Source: Heyndrickxia oleronia (GTDB lineage: Bacteria; Bacillota; Bacilli; Bacillales; Bacillaceae_C). Taken from it: DNA of 64,000 nt. Shown here piece after piece: positions 9,397 to 17,433 of this stretch. Numbering within the stretch: the first letter of the stretch is position 1; each line of letters starts with the position of its first letter. The stretch covers positions 4,480,001 through 4,544,000 of the forward strand of contig NZ_CP065424.1 of assembly GCF_017809215.1 (NCBI RefSeq), written 5' to 3'. Made by a program: the position numbers and the translations under genes. The notes below the pieces were generated by a model. That model did not search any database. It was not told the origin of the DNA and saw only the letters and a list, made by a program, of their open reading frames with translations.

Positions 9397-10575
9397 ATGT
9401 ACTCGGCATACTCCGTTGTCGGCTTTCTCATCTATCTATGTTCACCAGTAAAGCAACAAATCAATTGGCGATCGATCATTAGCTTGTTAATCGTTGAATT
9501 GCTCATTACATGGTTTATGTTAGGAACCACTGTAGGATCATGGGTAATAGATCAAATCGCCTCCTTCTTCTCATGGTTAGTTTCTTGTGCAAATGAGGGA
9601 ATTTCTTTCGCTTTTCCTTCTGTAATGAAAAACGAGACAGTCGATTTCTTCTTCAGTGCACTAATGCCAATTATCTTCATTGTTACCTTTTTTGATATTC
9701 TTACGTATTTAGGGATTATGAAATGGATCATAGATAAGGTTGGATGGGTGATATCAAAGGTTTCTGGTCTACCGAAGCTTGAAAGCTTTTTCTCCATTCA
9801 AATGATGTTTTTAGGAAATACAGAAGCATTAGCCGTTATTCGAGAACAGTTAATGGTTCTTAAAGGAAAGAGATTATTAACATTTGGAATCATGAGTATG
9901 AGTAGTATTAGTGGATCAATTATAGGTGCTTATTTATCAATGGTTCCTGCAGAATATGTATTTGCTGCAATTCCTTTAAATTGTTTAAACGCACTTTTAC
10001 TTGCAAGTATGTTAAATCCTGTTGTTGTGAGTAAAGAGGAAAATATTGTGTATGTCCCACCAAAGAAAGATCGAAAAGACTTTTTCTCAACCATTTCAAA
10101 TAGTATGCTTGTTGGAATGCGGATGGTCATTGTTATTGTGGCAATGGTCATTGGCTACGTAGCGCTCACCTCTTGCTTAAATGGAATTCTAGGTTTCTTT
10201 ATCCATGGTCTAACAATTCAAAGGATTTTTGGATTTATTTTCAGCCCTTTTGCATTTCTACTTGGATTAGGAAGTCAAGACGCGATGTATGTTGCGTCTT
10301 TAATGGGCATCAAAATCTCTACAAATGAATTTGTAGCAATGATGGATCTAAAAAACCATCTCAAAAATATGGCGCCTCATACGATAGCAGTTTCGGTTAC
10401 TTTCTTAACGTCTTTTGCTAATTTTAGTACAGTAGGTATGATTTATGGAACCTACAACTCTATTTTCGGTGAAGAGAGCTCCGAAATTATTGGCAAAAAT
10501 GTATGGAAGCTATTAGTAAGCGGGATTGGAGTATCCTTACTTAGTGCAATGATTGTTGGTCTATTTGTTTGGTAA
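9397..10575 (+). CDS. CNT-family nucleoside transporter, probable N-terminal frameshift
   Basis: 392 residues, about ten membrane segments, with the concentrative nucleoside transporter signatures FFSIQMMFLGNTEALAVIRE, SSISGSIIGAYLSM and LGSQDAMYVASLMGI. It imports nucleosides with H+ or Na+. The apparent ATG at 9397 has no Shine-Dalgarno. A well-placed GGAG precedes an ATG at 9381, whose frame gives MFFITNVLGIL and then runs out of frame; removing one C near 9410 would join it to VVGFLIYLCSP, exactly as in NupC/NupG relatives. The real gene therefore probably spans 9381-10575 with a one-base insertion, either a true mutation or a sequence error. Confidence 0.85.
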   Translation: MYSAYSVVGFLIYLCSPVKQQINWRSIISLLIVELLITWFMLGTTVGSWVIDQIASFFSWLVSCANEGISFAFPSVMKNETVDFFFSALMPIIFIVTFFDILTYLGIMKWIIDKVGWVISKVSGLPKLESFFSIQMMFLGNTEALAVIREQLMVLKGKRLLTFGIMSMSSISGSIIGAYLSMVPAEYVFAAIPLNCLNALLLASMLNPVVVSKEENIVYVPPKKDRKDFFSTISNSMLVGMRMVIVIVAMVIGYVALTSCLNGILGFFIHGLTIQRIFGFIFSPFAFLLGLGSQDAMYVASLMGIKISTNEFVAMMDLKNHLKNMAPHTIAVSVTFLTSFANFSTVGMIYGTYNSIFGEESSEIIGKNVWKLLVSGIGVSLLSAMIVGLFVW

Positions 10576-10614
10576 TACCCCCATCCCAATTGTTCTTGAT
10601 TTGTCTATTTAATG

Positions 10615-10790
10615 GTTTCGTTCGTTTGTTACATTTGAAAAAGACCACTACCGTCGTTTTTTTCATGTAACAGGGTTCATGTTTGCAGTTCGTTTATCAG
10701 TGAATTAAAAAGAATTCTCGTTCTTAAACTCTTTTTATACGTTAATACATTTACCTAAATAACAACAATGCTAAGCATTAGAAATGGGTT
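10615..10790 (-). repeat. Interspersed repeat, copy H (very degenerate)
   Basis: On the minus strand GCATTGTTGTTATTTAGGTA, then GTATTAACGTAT, then TTCACTGATAAACGA and AAATGTAACAAACGAACGAA follow the family order with many changes. It occupies the gap between two convergent transcription units; no gene was seen there. Confidence 0.4.
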
Positions 10791-10840
10791 GTCTATAGGA
10801 GGACAAATTTATCCTCTTACTAGAAAACCCTGTTCTTTTC

Positions 10841-11596
10841 TCAAATATAATAAATATATTCCTTCGGTAGGACTCGTTTTAAGAACTGTTGTGTCCTTTC
10901 TTCCTTAGGTTGTGTAAAAATTTCCTTCGGTGTCCCTTCCTCTACTACCGTACCTTCATCCATAAATACAACACGATTAGCTACATCCTGTGCAAATGAC
11001 ATTTCATGTGTAACTACCAACATTGTCGTTCCTTCATTGGCAATCTTCTTCATGATGTTTAAAACCTCACCAACCAGCTCAGGATCAAGAGCTGAAGTAG
11101 GTTCATCAAATAAGATAATCTCTGGATTCAACGCGATCGCTCTTGCAATACCTACTCTTTGTTGTTGCCCACCTGACAATTCATTTGGATAAGCATTATA
11201 TTTATCCGATAATCCAACCTTATCCAAAGATTTCTTTGCAATTTCAATTGCTTTTTCTTTTATCATTTTCCTTCCAATAATTAAACCTTCTGTTACATTC
11301 TCTAATGCTGTTTTATTATTAAAAAGATTATAATTTTGAAAAACAAACGCAACCTTTTGCCTGACCTCATGAATTTGTTTTTTAGTAGCTGCTTTAAGAT
11401 TTACATTCATATTCCCAAAAACAGCCTGACCTTGATCGGCCCTTTCAAGAAAATTAATGCATCTTAACAATGTCGTTTTACCAGATCCGCTAGGACCAAG
11501 AATAACAACAACATCTCCTTTACTTATGCTCAAATTTACCCCTTTTAATACTTCACTTTTCCCAAATGTTTTATGCACATTTTTAATTTCAAGCAT
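10841..11596 (-). CDS. Polar amino-acid ABC transporter ATP-binding protein (cystine/methionine type)
   Basis: 251 residues. Walker A GPSGSGKT, Q-loop VFQNYNLF, ABC signature LSGGQQQRVGIARA, Walker B ILFDEPTSALDPE and the switch His in VVTHEM are all present. It is the energising subunit of the importer encoded just upstream. The reading frame extends upstream, but the ATG at 11596 (MLEIKNVHKTFG) has the GGGGGG Shine-Dalgarno and overlaps the permease stop by 8 bases, implying translational coupling. It resembles TcyN of the B. subtilis cystine system. The SAM-I riboswitch of the operon fits sulfur amino acid uptake. Confidence 0.9.
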   Translation of the reverse strand: MLEIKNVHKTFGKSEVLKGVNLSISKGDVVVILGPSGSGKTTLLRCINFLERADQGQAVFGNMNVNLKAATKKQIHEVRQKVAFVFQNYNLFNNKTALENVTEGLIIGRKMIKEKAIEIAKKSLDKVGLSDKYNAYPNELSGGQQQRVGIARAIALNPEIILFDEPTSALDPELVGEVLNIMKKIANEGTTMLVVTHEMSFAQDVANRVVFMDEGTVVEEGTPKEIFTQPKEERTQQFLKRVLPKEYIYYI

Positions 11597-12323
11597 ACTG
11601 TTGCCCCCCTTTTGCTGTAGTTGTTTTATAGGAGCTAAGTTTTCTTTCAAATAGCTTGAACCCATATTCCGTTAAGCTACAAATAATCAAATACACGAGA
11701 AAAATATCAATATAGGCCTCAACATAGTTATATCCTACATTTGCGGCTACCTTTGCCTTTAATGTAATTTCAGGTAAGGACATAGCATAGCCTAAGGAAG
11801 TTGCTTTAATCAGATTTACCGTAGCGGTGCAAATATTTGGCAATGCCACCACTAATGCTTGTGGAATAATAATTCTTCGATAGGCTTGAACATTCGTTAA
11901 TCCGACAGATTGGGCAGCTTCTAATTGTCCTTTACTTACTGTTATTAATGAGGAACGAAAAATTTCAATTAAGATGGCAATCGTATTTAGAGAAAATACA
12001 ATAAATGCATACCATATCGGATTCACCTCATAAACATTTTTATCTATATGGAGCTTAGAGAATAATGATGATATTACTAAAGGTACGCTGTTATAGATAA
12101 TAAATATCTGAACGATTACAGGTGTTCCACGAACAAATGAAACATATATTCTCGAAAATTGACTTAAAATTGGGATGCGATTAATTCTTGTTAATGCCAA
12201 TAAAAAACCAAATGGTGAGGCGACTATTAATGCGACAATCGTTATAATTAAGGCAGTGGGTACGCCTGATAAAGCAACAAAAAACGTATCGACTAAAAAC
12301 TCAAGATTAAAGCTACCCTGCAC
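11589..12323 (-). CDS. Amino-acid ABC transporter permease
   Basis: 244 residues with about five membrane helices and the HisMQ-type inner-membrane signature (the EAA loop GQLEAAQSVGLTNVQAYRRI). The opening is LVDTFFVALSGVPTALIITI. GTG start with an AAGGAGG Shine-Dalgarno. It lies 12 bases after the first permease gene and overlaps the ATPase gene, and forms the membrane channel with it. Inference from context: cystine, methionine or a related sulfur compound. Confidence 0.9.
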   Translation of the reverse strand: MQGSFNLEFLVDTFFVALSGVPTALIITIVALIVASPFGFLLALTRINRIPILSQFSRIYVSFVRGTPVIVQIFIIYNSVPLVISSLFSKLHIDKNVYEVNPIWYAFIVFSLNTIAILIEIFRSSLITVSKGQLEAAQSVGLTNVQAYRRIIIPQALVVALPNICTATVNLIKATSLGYAMSLPEITLKAKVAANVGYNYVEAYIDIFLVYLIICSLTEYGFKLFERKLSSYKTTTAKGGQQYA

Positions 12324-12335
12324 TCGCGTTCCTCC

Positions 12336-13043
12336 TTATGTTGATTTCAATGATTGTTTTCCTTTACTAAATCCCTTTTCAAATTTTAAAAATACTTGTT
12401 CGATCACAATAGAAATAATCCAATAGATGATCGATAATGCCAAATAGATCTCTAAAGCATGTGCATTATAATTACTTGCAATAATGAGATTGGCTTTCCC
12501 CATTACATCTATTAGGCCGATCGTATATGCTAAAGAGCCTTCTTTAATTAACTCCAATAGACTGTTTCCAAAGTTTGGAATAGCTACTACAAATGCCTGT
12601 GGAAAGACAATTCTTCTATATGCCTGAAAAGGACTTAATCCCACACTAACAGCAGCCTCGAATTGCCCTTTATCCACAGATTCATACGCACTCCTTATTA
12701 CTTCAGACATAAATGCGCCAAACTGAAGAGAAAAAGTAATTACTACAAAAACAATTTTGTCTACATTACTAGTCTGAACTGAAAATTTTTCTAATAGTGC
12801 TGGAACCCCATAATAGACTAGAAATAACAAAACAATCGATGGCGTACATCTTAAGGCAGTGGTGTAGCCATTAGCAATTTTTCTAGCAATTTTACCTTTT
12901 CCTATTTTCCCCATCGCCAAAATAAACCCTAGAATGGTTCCAAACATTACCGATAAGCCAGTAACAATAAATGTTACTTTTAGAAAAGGAAGCAGCATTG
13001 GGATGGATTTGAATATATAAGATGCATCAAAGTATTTTTCCAT
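12336..13043 (-). CDS. Amino-acid ABC transporter permease
   Basis: 235 residues, five predicted membrane helices, with the EAA loop GQFEAAVSVGLSPFQAYRRI. It is paralogous to the second permease. Strong Shine-Dalgarno GGAGGGGG. Order on the minus strand is binding protein, this permease, second permease, ATPase, the same as tcyJ/K-L-M-N. Confidence 0.9.
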   Translation of the reverse strand: MEKYFDASYIFKSIPMLLPFLKVTFIVTGLSVMFGTILGFILAMGKIGKGKIARKIANGYTTALRCTPSIVLLFLVYYGVPALLEKFSVQTSNVDKIVFVVITFSLQFGAFMSEVIRSAYESVDKGQFEAAVSVGLSPFQAYRRIVFPQAFVVAIPNFGNSLLELIKEGSLAYTIGLIDVMGKANLIIASNYNAHALEIYLALSIIYWIISIVIEQVFLKFEKGFSKGKQSLKST

Positions 13044-13061
13044 TATCCCCCTCCATTTTCC

Positions 13062-13925
13062 CTACTTTTTCGCTTGATCTAATACTTCAAATAAATCTCT
13101 TCCGTAAAATTTCTTACTTAACTCATTCGTTTCTTTTTTTTCTTGCAGTTGTTTGATCGCTTGGTCATATGCATCCGCAAATTCCTGCTCTTTTTTATTA
13201 AATAGTGGCCAGGTTTTTATTACGGCGAATTCATTATAGACAACATCATTAACTAAATGATGATAAGGACCATTTTTCTCCTCTACCTGTTTTTTAAAAG
13301 GACCCTCAATCATTACTCCACCATCTACACGTCCTTCATTCACCCATTGAACAACATCAACCGAAAAGGTTTCTCCTGCCTTGAGCTTAATTTTATTATC
13401 TGGGTGTGACTGATTATATTCATCAATAACTGTATACTGAGCATTATTTGCGGCAATCGGTGCGAGGGTGTATCCCGCAGAAGCAAAGTCTTCTAAACTT
13501 TTAATCTCCTTATTTTCTTTCTTTAATACAAGTCCTGTACTACTCAGTCCAAGAAATTCTTTAGGATAAATAAATTTCTTTGTCCTTTCTTCGGTCCAGA
13601 ATGCATTTTTTACTCCAACCTGAAATTTCCCTTGTTCTACCCCTAATAGTAAATCATCACTCGTTGTACCTACATACTCAAATTCATATTCAGGTAAGAG
13701 TTTATCGACTAATTTCATTACCTCTACATCATACCCAGTTGGATTCCCATTCTCATCTATGTATGAAATAGGCTTGGAGGATTGATCAAAAGCTACTTTC
13801 ACTTTACGAATCTTCGTTCCATTTTCATCGGTTGATGAATGATTTGCTGATGTTGTACAGCCTGCCAATAACATAACGAATGCCAAACAACTAATAATGC
13901 TAACTACCTTCCTTTTGTTCTCCAT
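13062..13925 (-). CDS. Amino-acid ABC transporter substrate-binding lipoprotein
   Basis: 287 residues. A lipoprotein signal peptide runs from a basic start (MENKRKVV) through a hydrophobic core to the lipobox LLAGC, then a Ser/Thr-rich linker. The SBP family 3 fold follows: KVAFDQSSKPISYIDENG, GYDVEVMKLV, DDLLLGVEQGKFQVGVKN. It would capture the ligand outside the membrane for the two permeases. An upstream in-frame start exists at 13988, but the ATG at 13925 carries the AGAGAGGGG ribosome site and starts at the signal peptide. First gene of the SAM-riboswitch operon. Confidence 0.9.
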   Translation of the reverse strand: MENKRKVVSIISCLAFVMLLAGCTTSANHSSTDENGTKIRKVKVAFDQSSKPISYIDENGNPTGYDVEVMKLVDKLLPEYEFEYVGTTSDDLLLGVEQGKFQVGVKNAFWTEERTKKFIYPKEFLGLSSTGLVLKKENKEIKSLEDFASAGYTLAPIAANNAQYTVIDEYNQSHPDNKIKLKAGETFSVDVVQWVNEGRVDGGVMIEGPFKKQVEEKNGPYHHLVNDVVYNEFAVIKTWPLFNKKEQEFADAYDQAIKQLQEKKETNELSKKFYGRDLFEVLDQAKK

Positions 13926-14018
13926 GAAAAAATCCCCTCTCTTTACATTTTTCTGTACCTTTGCCAACAAAAAGGATACCATCTTCAACTACCCACTTTT
14001 TCATCACCCCTAAAAATC

Positions 14019-14053
14019 GAAAAACCTTTCTTCTACCGAAAAGAAGAAAGGCT
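14019..14053 (-). terminator. Riboswitch expression-platform terminator
   Basis: On the minus strand AGCCTTTCTTCT, loop TTTCGGT, AGAAGAAAGG, then TTTTT. It lies between the SAM-I aptamer and the binding-protein gene, where it would stop transcription when S-adenosylmethionine is bound. Confidence 0.85.
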
Positions 14054-14073
14054 CAAAATACTTGAACAATCTC

Positions 14074-14183
14074 CTCTTATCTTTCAGAACCTATTTGCTC
14101 TGCTGGAATTAGCACCGTTTAATCAAGGAGATTAAGGTTGCCGGGTATCATAGGGCCAGTCCCTCCACCGCTCTAGATAAGAA
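14074..14183 (-). promoter_or_regulatory. SAM-I (S-box) riboswitch aptamer
   Basis: On the minus strand the P1 arm TTCTTATCTAGAG opens the element. It is followed by the S-box core GGTGGAGGGACTGGCCC, GATACCCGGCAACC, GGTGCTAATTCC and the closing arm AGATAAGAG. This is near-consensus for SAM-I. S-adenosylmethionine binding is expected to favour the downstream terminator, so the transporter operon is induced in methionine starvation. This supports a sulfur amino acid substrate. Confidence 0.95.
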
Positions 14184-14233
14184 AAAACTAAATTATATAT
14201 TCCTATAAGAAAACTTGGAATTACTTAAAATTT

Positions 14234-14262
14234 AATATATCCAGTATTCTGACTATTGTCAA
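14234..14262 (-). promoter_or_regulatory. SigA-type promoter of the riboswitch operon
   Basis: Minus strand TTGACA at 14262-14257, a 17-base spacer, then TATATT at 14239-14234. Transcription would begin about 45 bases before the aptamer. Confidence 0.75.
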
Positions 14263-14266
14263 GTAT

Positions 14267-14291
14267 AAAAAAAAGGAGTATAAACTCCTTT
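14267..14291 (-). terminator. Terminator of the GGDEF-EAL gene
   Basis: Minus strand AAAGGAGT, loop TTAT, ACTCCTTT followed by a T-run. It sits just after the stop of the PAS-GGDEF-EAL gene and upstream of the riboswitch promoter. Confidence 0.8.
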
Positions 14292-14309
14292 CATCCCTAA
14301 TCATCGATT

Positions 14310-16439
14310 TTAATGGATCCCCTTACTCATAAATGATTCAAACTGCTCAGTCTTTAAAGGCTTACTATATAAATACCCTTGTACTTCATCACATTGAAAC
14401 GATTGTAGAATCTGAAATTGTTCAACTGTTTCAATTCCTTCTGCAACAACCTTCATCCTTAGCCCATGTGCTAATTCAATAATTGCCTTTGTTAGGGCAG
14501 CATCTTGAGAGTCCAAATGAATATTTTGTATTAACGAACGATCAATCTTAACATATTCAAATTGAAATTGTTTCAAATAGGTAATAGAAGCATATCCTGT
14601 ACCAAAATCATCTAAAGAGAATGTAATCCCTCTTTCTTTAAAATCTTTTATCGAATCATAGACTATCTTTTCATTTTGCATAATAATTCTTTCAGTGATT
14701 TCAAATTCAAGCAAGTTTGGACTAACCCCAGTATCTTGCAAAATTTGCATTACACCTATACTCCAGTTTCTTTTCAAGAAACTTTTCGGTGAAATATTAA
14801 TTGAAACAGGGACGACCGGTATGGATTGAACTTGCCAATGTCTTATTTGTTCACATACATATCGAATAACCCAGTCTCCAATGTCTACAATTAAGCCTGA
14901 TTCTTCAGCAAAAGGAATAAATTCTCCTGGAAGGACAAGTCCTCGTTCTGGATGCTCCCAACGTATTAATGCCTCAGCACTAACCATTTTATTTGTTTTA
15001 ACATCAATTCTAGGTTGAAAATCAACCCTAAACTCATTGTTAGTTAATGCTCTTCTTACATCCTTATCAAAGAATGTAGATTTATTTGGACACTTCATTA
15101 TTGATTGGGAATATATAACATAATTATCCTTCCCAAGATCCTTTGCTCGATAAAGAGCACTATCTGTATTTTTTAGTAAAGTCCATGCATCCTTACCATC
15201 TAAAGGATATTGACAAATCCCTACACTTGCAGAAACATACAGCTCATAATCATTTATAGTAAACGGTTCTTTTATTCCTTTAATAATTTGTTCCCCTACT
15301 TGATTTAAATCATAAATATACTTGTTATTTCTTAACAAAATGGCAAATTCATCCCCACCGATTCTAGCAACCAATTCTTTATCAGGTATCATTTCAACTA
15401 ATCGGTGTCCGATCTGTATCAATAGTTCATGGCCAATATCATGGTTTAAAGAGTCATTAATGTATTTGAATCGATCCATATCCAGAAAAATAACGGCAAA
15501 TGATTGATTTTTTTCCTGTGAATCCTCAATCAATGATTGCAATACTTCATCAAACATTCTTCTATTCGGTAAATCCGTCAAATAATCATGATAGGCAAAA
15601 TAAGCAATTTGCTCCTCATTGCTTTTTTGTTCTGTTATGTCCGAAATAATTCCATCCAGTCTTGTAATGTCTCCCTTTTCGTTTATAAAAGGAATCGTTT
15701 GATCCTGCAGCCAACGAATCGAACCATTCTTATGAATGATTCTGTACTGATGATGAATGGATTTCCCTTTCTTTAACTCACTTTGCTTCTCAAAATAAAT
15801 GGAATGATCTTGCTCATAAATAATATCCTTCCATAGAAAGGAATTGGTCATCATCTCCTCAGAAGAATAACCTGTAATATTATAAAGTCCTTCAGAAACA
15901 AATAATATTTTTTTAGTTTTAAGATCTTGTGACCAAATACATACTTCTAAATTATTACAAATTTTTTTAAACTGCTCTTCATTTTCTTTGAGCTTCTTTT
16001 CAATTCCCTTACTTTTCGTTATATCTTTAGCAATACCAAATATAGCAACGATCTTTTTGTGTTTAATAATAGGAATTAAATTAATATTTACTTCAATGGC
16101 AGATCCATTTTTATGTAGTAAGGCAATGTCATAATTTTCAGGTCTACCATTACATGCTTGTTGAAAGTAATAGATGGAATGATCTAATGATTCTGGTGCT
16201 ACATACTTTTTAAACGAACCACTTATTTCACTACTATCATATCCAAACATTGAGGGGACCTTATTATTAAATGATAGAACATTCCCTGTTAAATCTAATG
16301 TAAATACAAGATCAGGGTGATGATCTAAAATGGCCTGGTATGCTTGATAAAAACTAGTCAAATGATCATCTTGTTCATACTTTTTTATCTCTACTGAATC
16401 CATTATTCCTTTATTTGCCTCTTTGCCATCGGAACCCAT
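14310..16439 (-). CDS. PAS-PAS-GGDEF-EAL cyclic di-GMP enzyme
   Basis: 709 residues, soluble. Two PAS domains (about 25-145 and 155-275) precede GGDEF (about 285-440; RIGGDEFA intact) and EAL (about 455-705). The EAL domain keeps the motif AEALIRW, the metal and catalytic residues in SINISPKSF, LEFEITERI, SLDDFGTGYAS, YVKIDRSLI and VVAEGIET, so phosphodiesterase activity is likely. The RxxD inhibitory motif is absent (DKEL at that position). The GGDEF half may be an active cyclase or a GTP sensor. An in-frame GTG at 16454 is part of the GTGGAGGGG ribosome site; the ATG at 16439 is the proper start. Confidence 0.9.
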   Translation of the reverse strand: MGSDGKEANKGIMDSVEIKKYEQDDHLTSFYQAYQAILDHHPDLVFTLDLTGNVLSFNNKVPSMFGYDSSEISGSFKKYVAPESLDHSIYYFQQACNGRPENYDIALLHKNGSAIEVNINLIPIIKHKKIVAIFGIAKDITKSKGIEKKLKENEEQFKKICNNLEVCIWSQDLKTKKILFVSEGLYNITGYSSEEMMTNSFLWKDIIYEQDHSIYFEKQSELKKGKSIHHQYRIIHKNGSIRWLQDQTIPFINEKGDITRLDGIISDITEQKSNEEQIAYFAYHDYLTDLPNRRMFDEVLQSLIEDSQEKNQSFAVIFLDMDRFKYINDSLNHDIGHELLIQIGHRLVEMIPDKELVARIGGDEFAILLRNNKYIYDLNQVGEQIIKGIKEPFTINDYELYVSASVGICQYPLDGKDAWTLLKNTDSALYRAKDLGKDNYVIYSQSIMKCPNKSTFFDKDVRRALTNNEFRVDFQPRIDVKTNKMVSAEALIRWEHPERGLVLPGEFIPFAEESGLIVDIGDWVIRYVCEQIRHWQVQSIPVVPVSINISPKSFLKRNWSIGVMQILQDTGVSPNLLEFEITERIIMQNEKIVYDSIKDFKERGITFSLDDFGTGYASITYLKQFQFEYVKIDRSLIQNIHLDSQDAALTKAIIELAHGLRMKVVAEGIETVEQFQILQSFQCDEVQGYLYSKPLKTEQFESFMSKGIH

Positions 16440-16601
16440 GATATTCCCCTCCACTACCTTGGATAAATTAAACTGTCTGAATTTGTCGAAAAAAGGAATA
16501 TTTTCATGTTATTATTTCATTTTTTATAATCGTAGTCAATGGTTAGGAAATTAATACCTATTAACTAGCATATTTATACATTCGATAATGAATTGGACTA
16601 A

Positions 16602-16636
16602 TAAAAAGTGCCTCCCCATAAAAGGAGAGACACCTC
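16602..16636 (-). terminator. Terminator of the zinc-ribbon gene
   Basis: Minus strand GGTGTCTCTCC, loop TTTTAT, GGGGAGGCAC, then TTTTTATT. The stem includes G-U pairs. Confidence 0.75.
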
Positions 16637-16639
16637 TAA

Positions 16640-16936
16640 TTAGTCAAATAAATCACCAAGAATATCCATCATTGATTTTTTCTTTTTATGTTTCGGTGGA
16701 TAGGAATGTTTGTTATATTTTTTATCATATTCTTTAGAATAGTGTTTTTCCTGGTAGGATCTTTCTTCTGATGGATAAGACTGATAATATTGTTGATCAT
16801 CTTTCAAGCCCTGTGTAATTTTTTCTAATTCTCCCCGATCTAACCAAACACCTTTACAATTAGGACAAATATCAATTAATACATTTTCCTTTTCTATTTC
16901 TTTCATACTTACATTATCACAAACAGGACATTTCAA
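16640..16936 (-). CDS. TFIIB-type zinc-ribbon protein
   Basis: 98 residues. The N-terminal half is a zinc ribbon with two CxxC pairs (KCPVCDN and CPNCKGVWLDRGELEKI), as in the zf-TFIIB domain family. The C-terminal half is low complexity and rich in Tyr, Lys and His, ending in HKKKKSMMDILGDLFD. It probably binds zinc and a nucleic acid or protein partner; no function is established for these small bacterial proteins. The start is TTG at 16936, 7 bases after the GGAGGG site; the in-frame GTG at 16951 is part of that site. Monocistronic. Confidence 0.8.
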   Translation of the reverse strand: MKCPVCDNVSMKEIEKENVLIDICPNCKGVWLDRGELEKITQGLKDDQQYYQSYPSEERSYQEKHYSKEYDKKYNKHSYPPKHKKKKSMMDILGDLFD

Positions 16937-17125
16937 TGATATTCCCTCCACTCGATATGATTTATGTTATATATCAATTGTAACATAATGAGCATTTCAT
17001 TTTCCGTTATGTATATTCCTATTATTCACAATTTTGTTAACAAAACTAGACAGTTCATTTAGATCATATAGTGAAATTTGACTAGGGTTTTATTAGGAAG
17101 TTTATGAATTGTAAGCGCCCGCGGT

Positions 17126-17310
17126 TTTGAGAAAGACACATCAGGTAAATTTGAAGCAACTATTGTAAAAGTTTCAGTTAGTAATAATTTTCTATCGGTC
17201 TAACAAGATGTTGTATCTAAAAAAGTGGTTGTGTCCTTTAAATCAATTTGAACCTGGTGACAAGATTATTTTTCGAATGAATGCTGCTTATTCTTTTTGT
17301 TATTCTTACC
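17126..17310 (+). pseudogene. Possible degraded coding remnant
   Basis: In the 497-base gap between the zinc-ribbon gene and the aminotransferase, two plus-strand stretches look coding but lie in different frames and lack starts. One is FEKDTSGKFEATIVKVSVSN (17126-17203, ending in TAA); the other is LNQFEPGDKIIFRMNAAYS (from about 17238). A plus-strand terminator follows. I do not recognise the family and the call is tentative. Confidence 0.22.
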
Positions 17311-17313
17311 TAA

Positions 17314-17349
17314 ATCTCTCCTCTTCTTTTTTGAGGGGGAGTATTTTTA
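17314..17349 (+). terminator. Intrinsic terminator upstream of the aminotransferase
   Basis: CTCTCCTC, loop TTCTTTTTT, GAGGGGGAG, then TATTTTTATT. No intact plus-strand gene lies upstream for it to end. It may belong to the degraded remnant, or act as an attenuator for the next gene. Confidence 0.5.
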
Positions 17350-17433
17350 TTTACTAAATAAAATTGATTTATTAGAAAATTGGTGGAATAATAAAACTTA
17401 AAAATAAATTTTATAGATAAAGAGGGACTAAAA

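Noticed and set aside
16952..17433. T-box or leucine-type leader before the aminotransferase
   Set aside because: No T-box core (such as TGGTACCGCG) or Leu-codon-rich leader peptide was found, only coding debris and a terminator.
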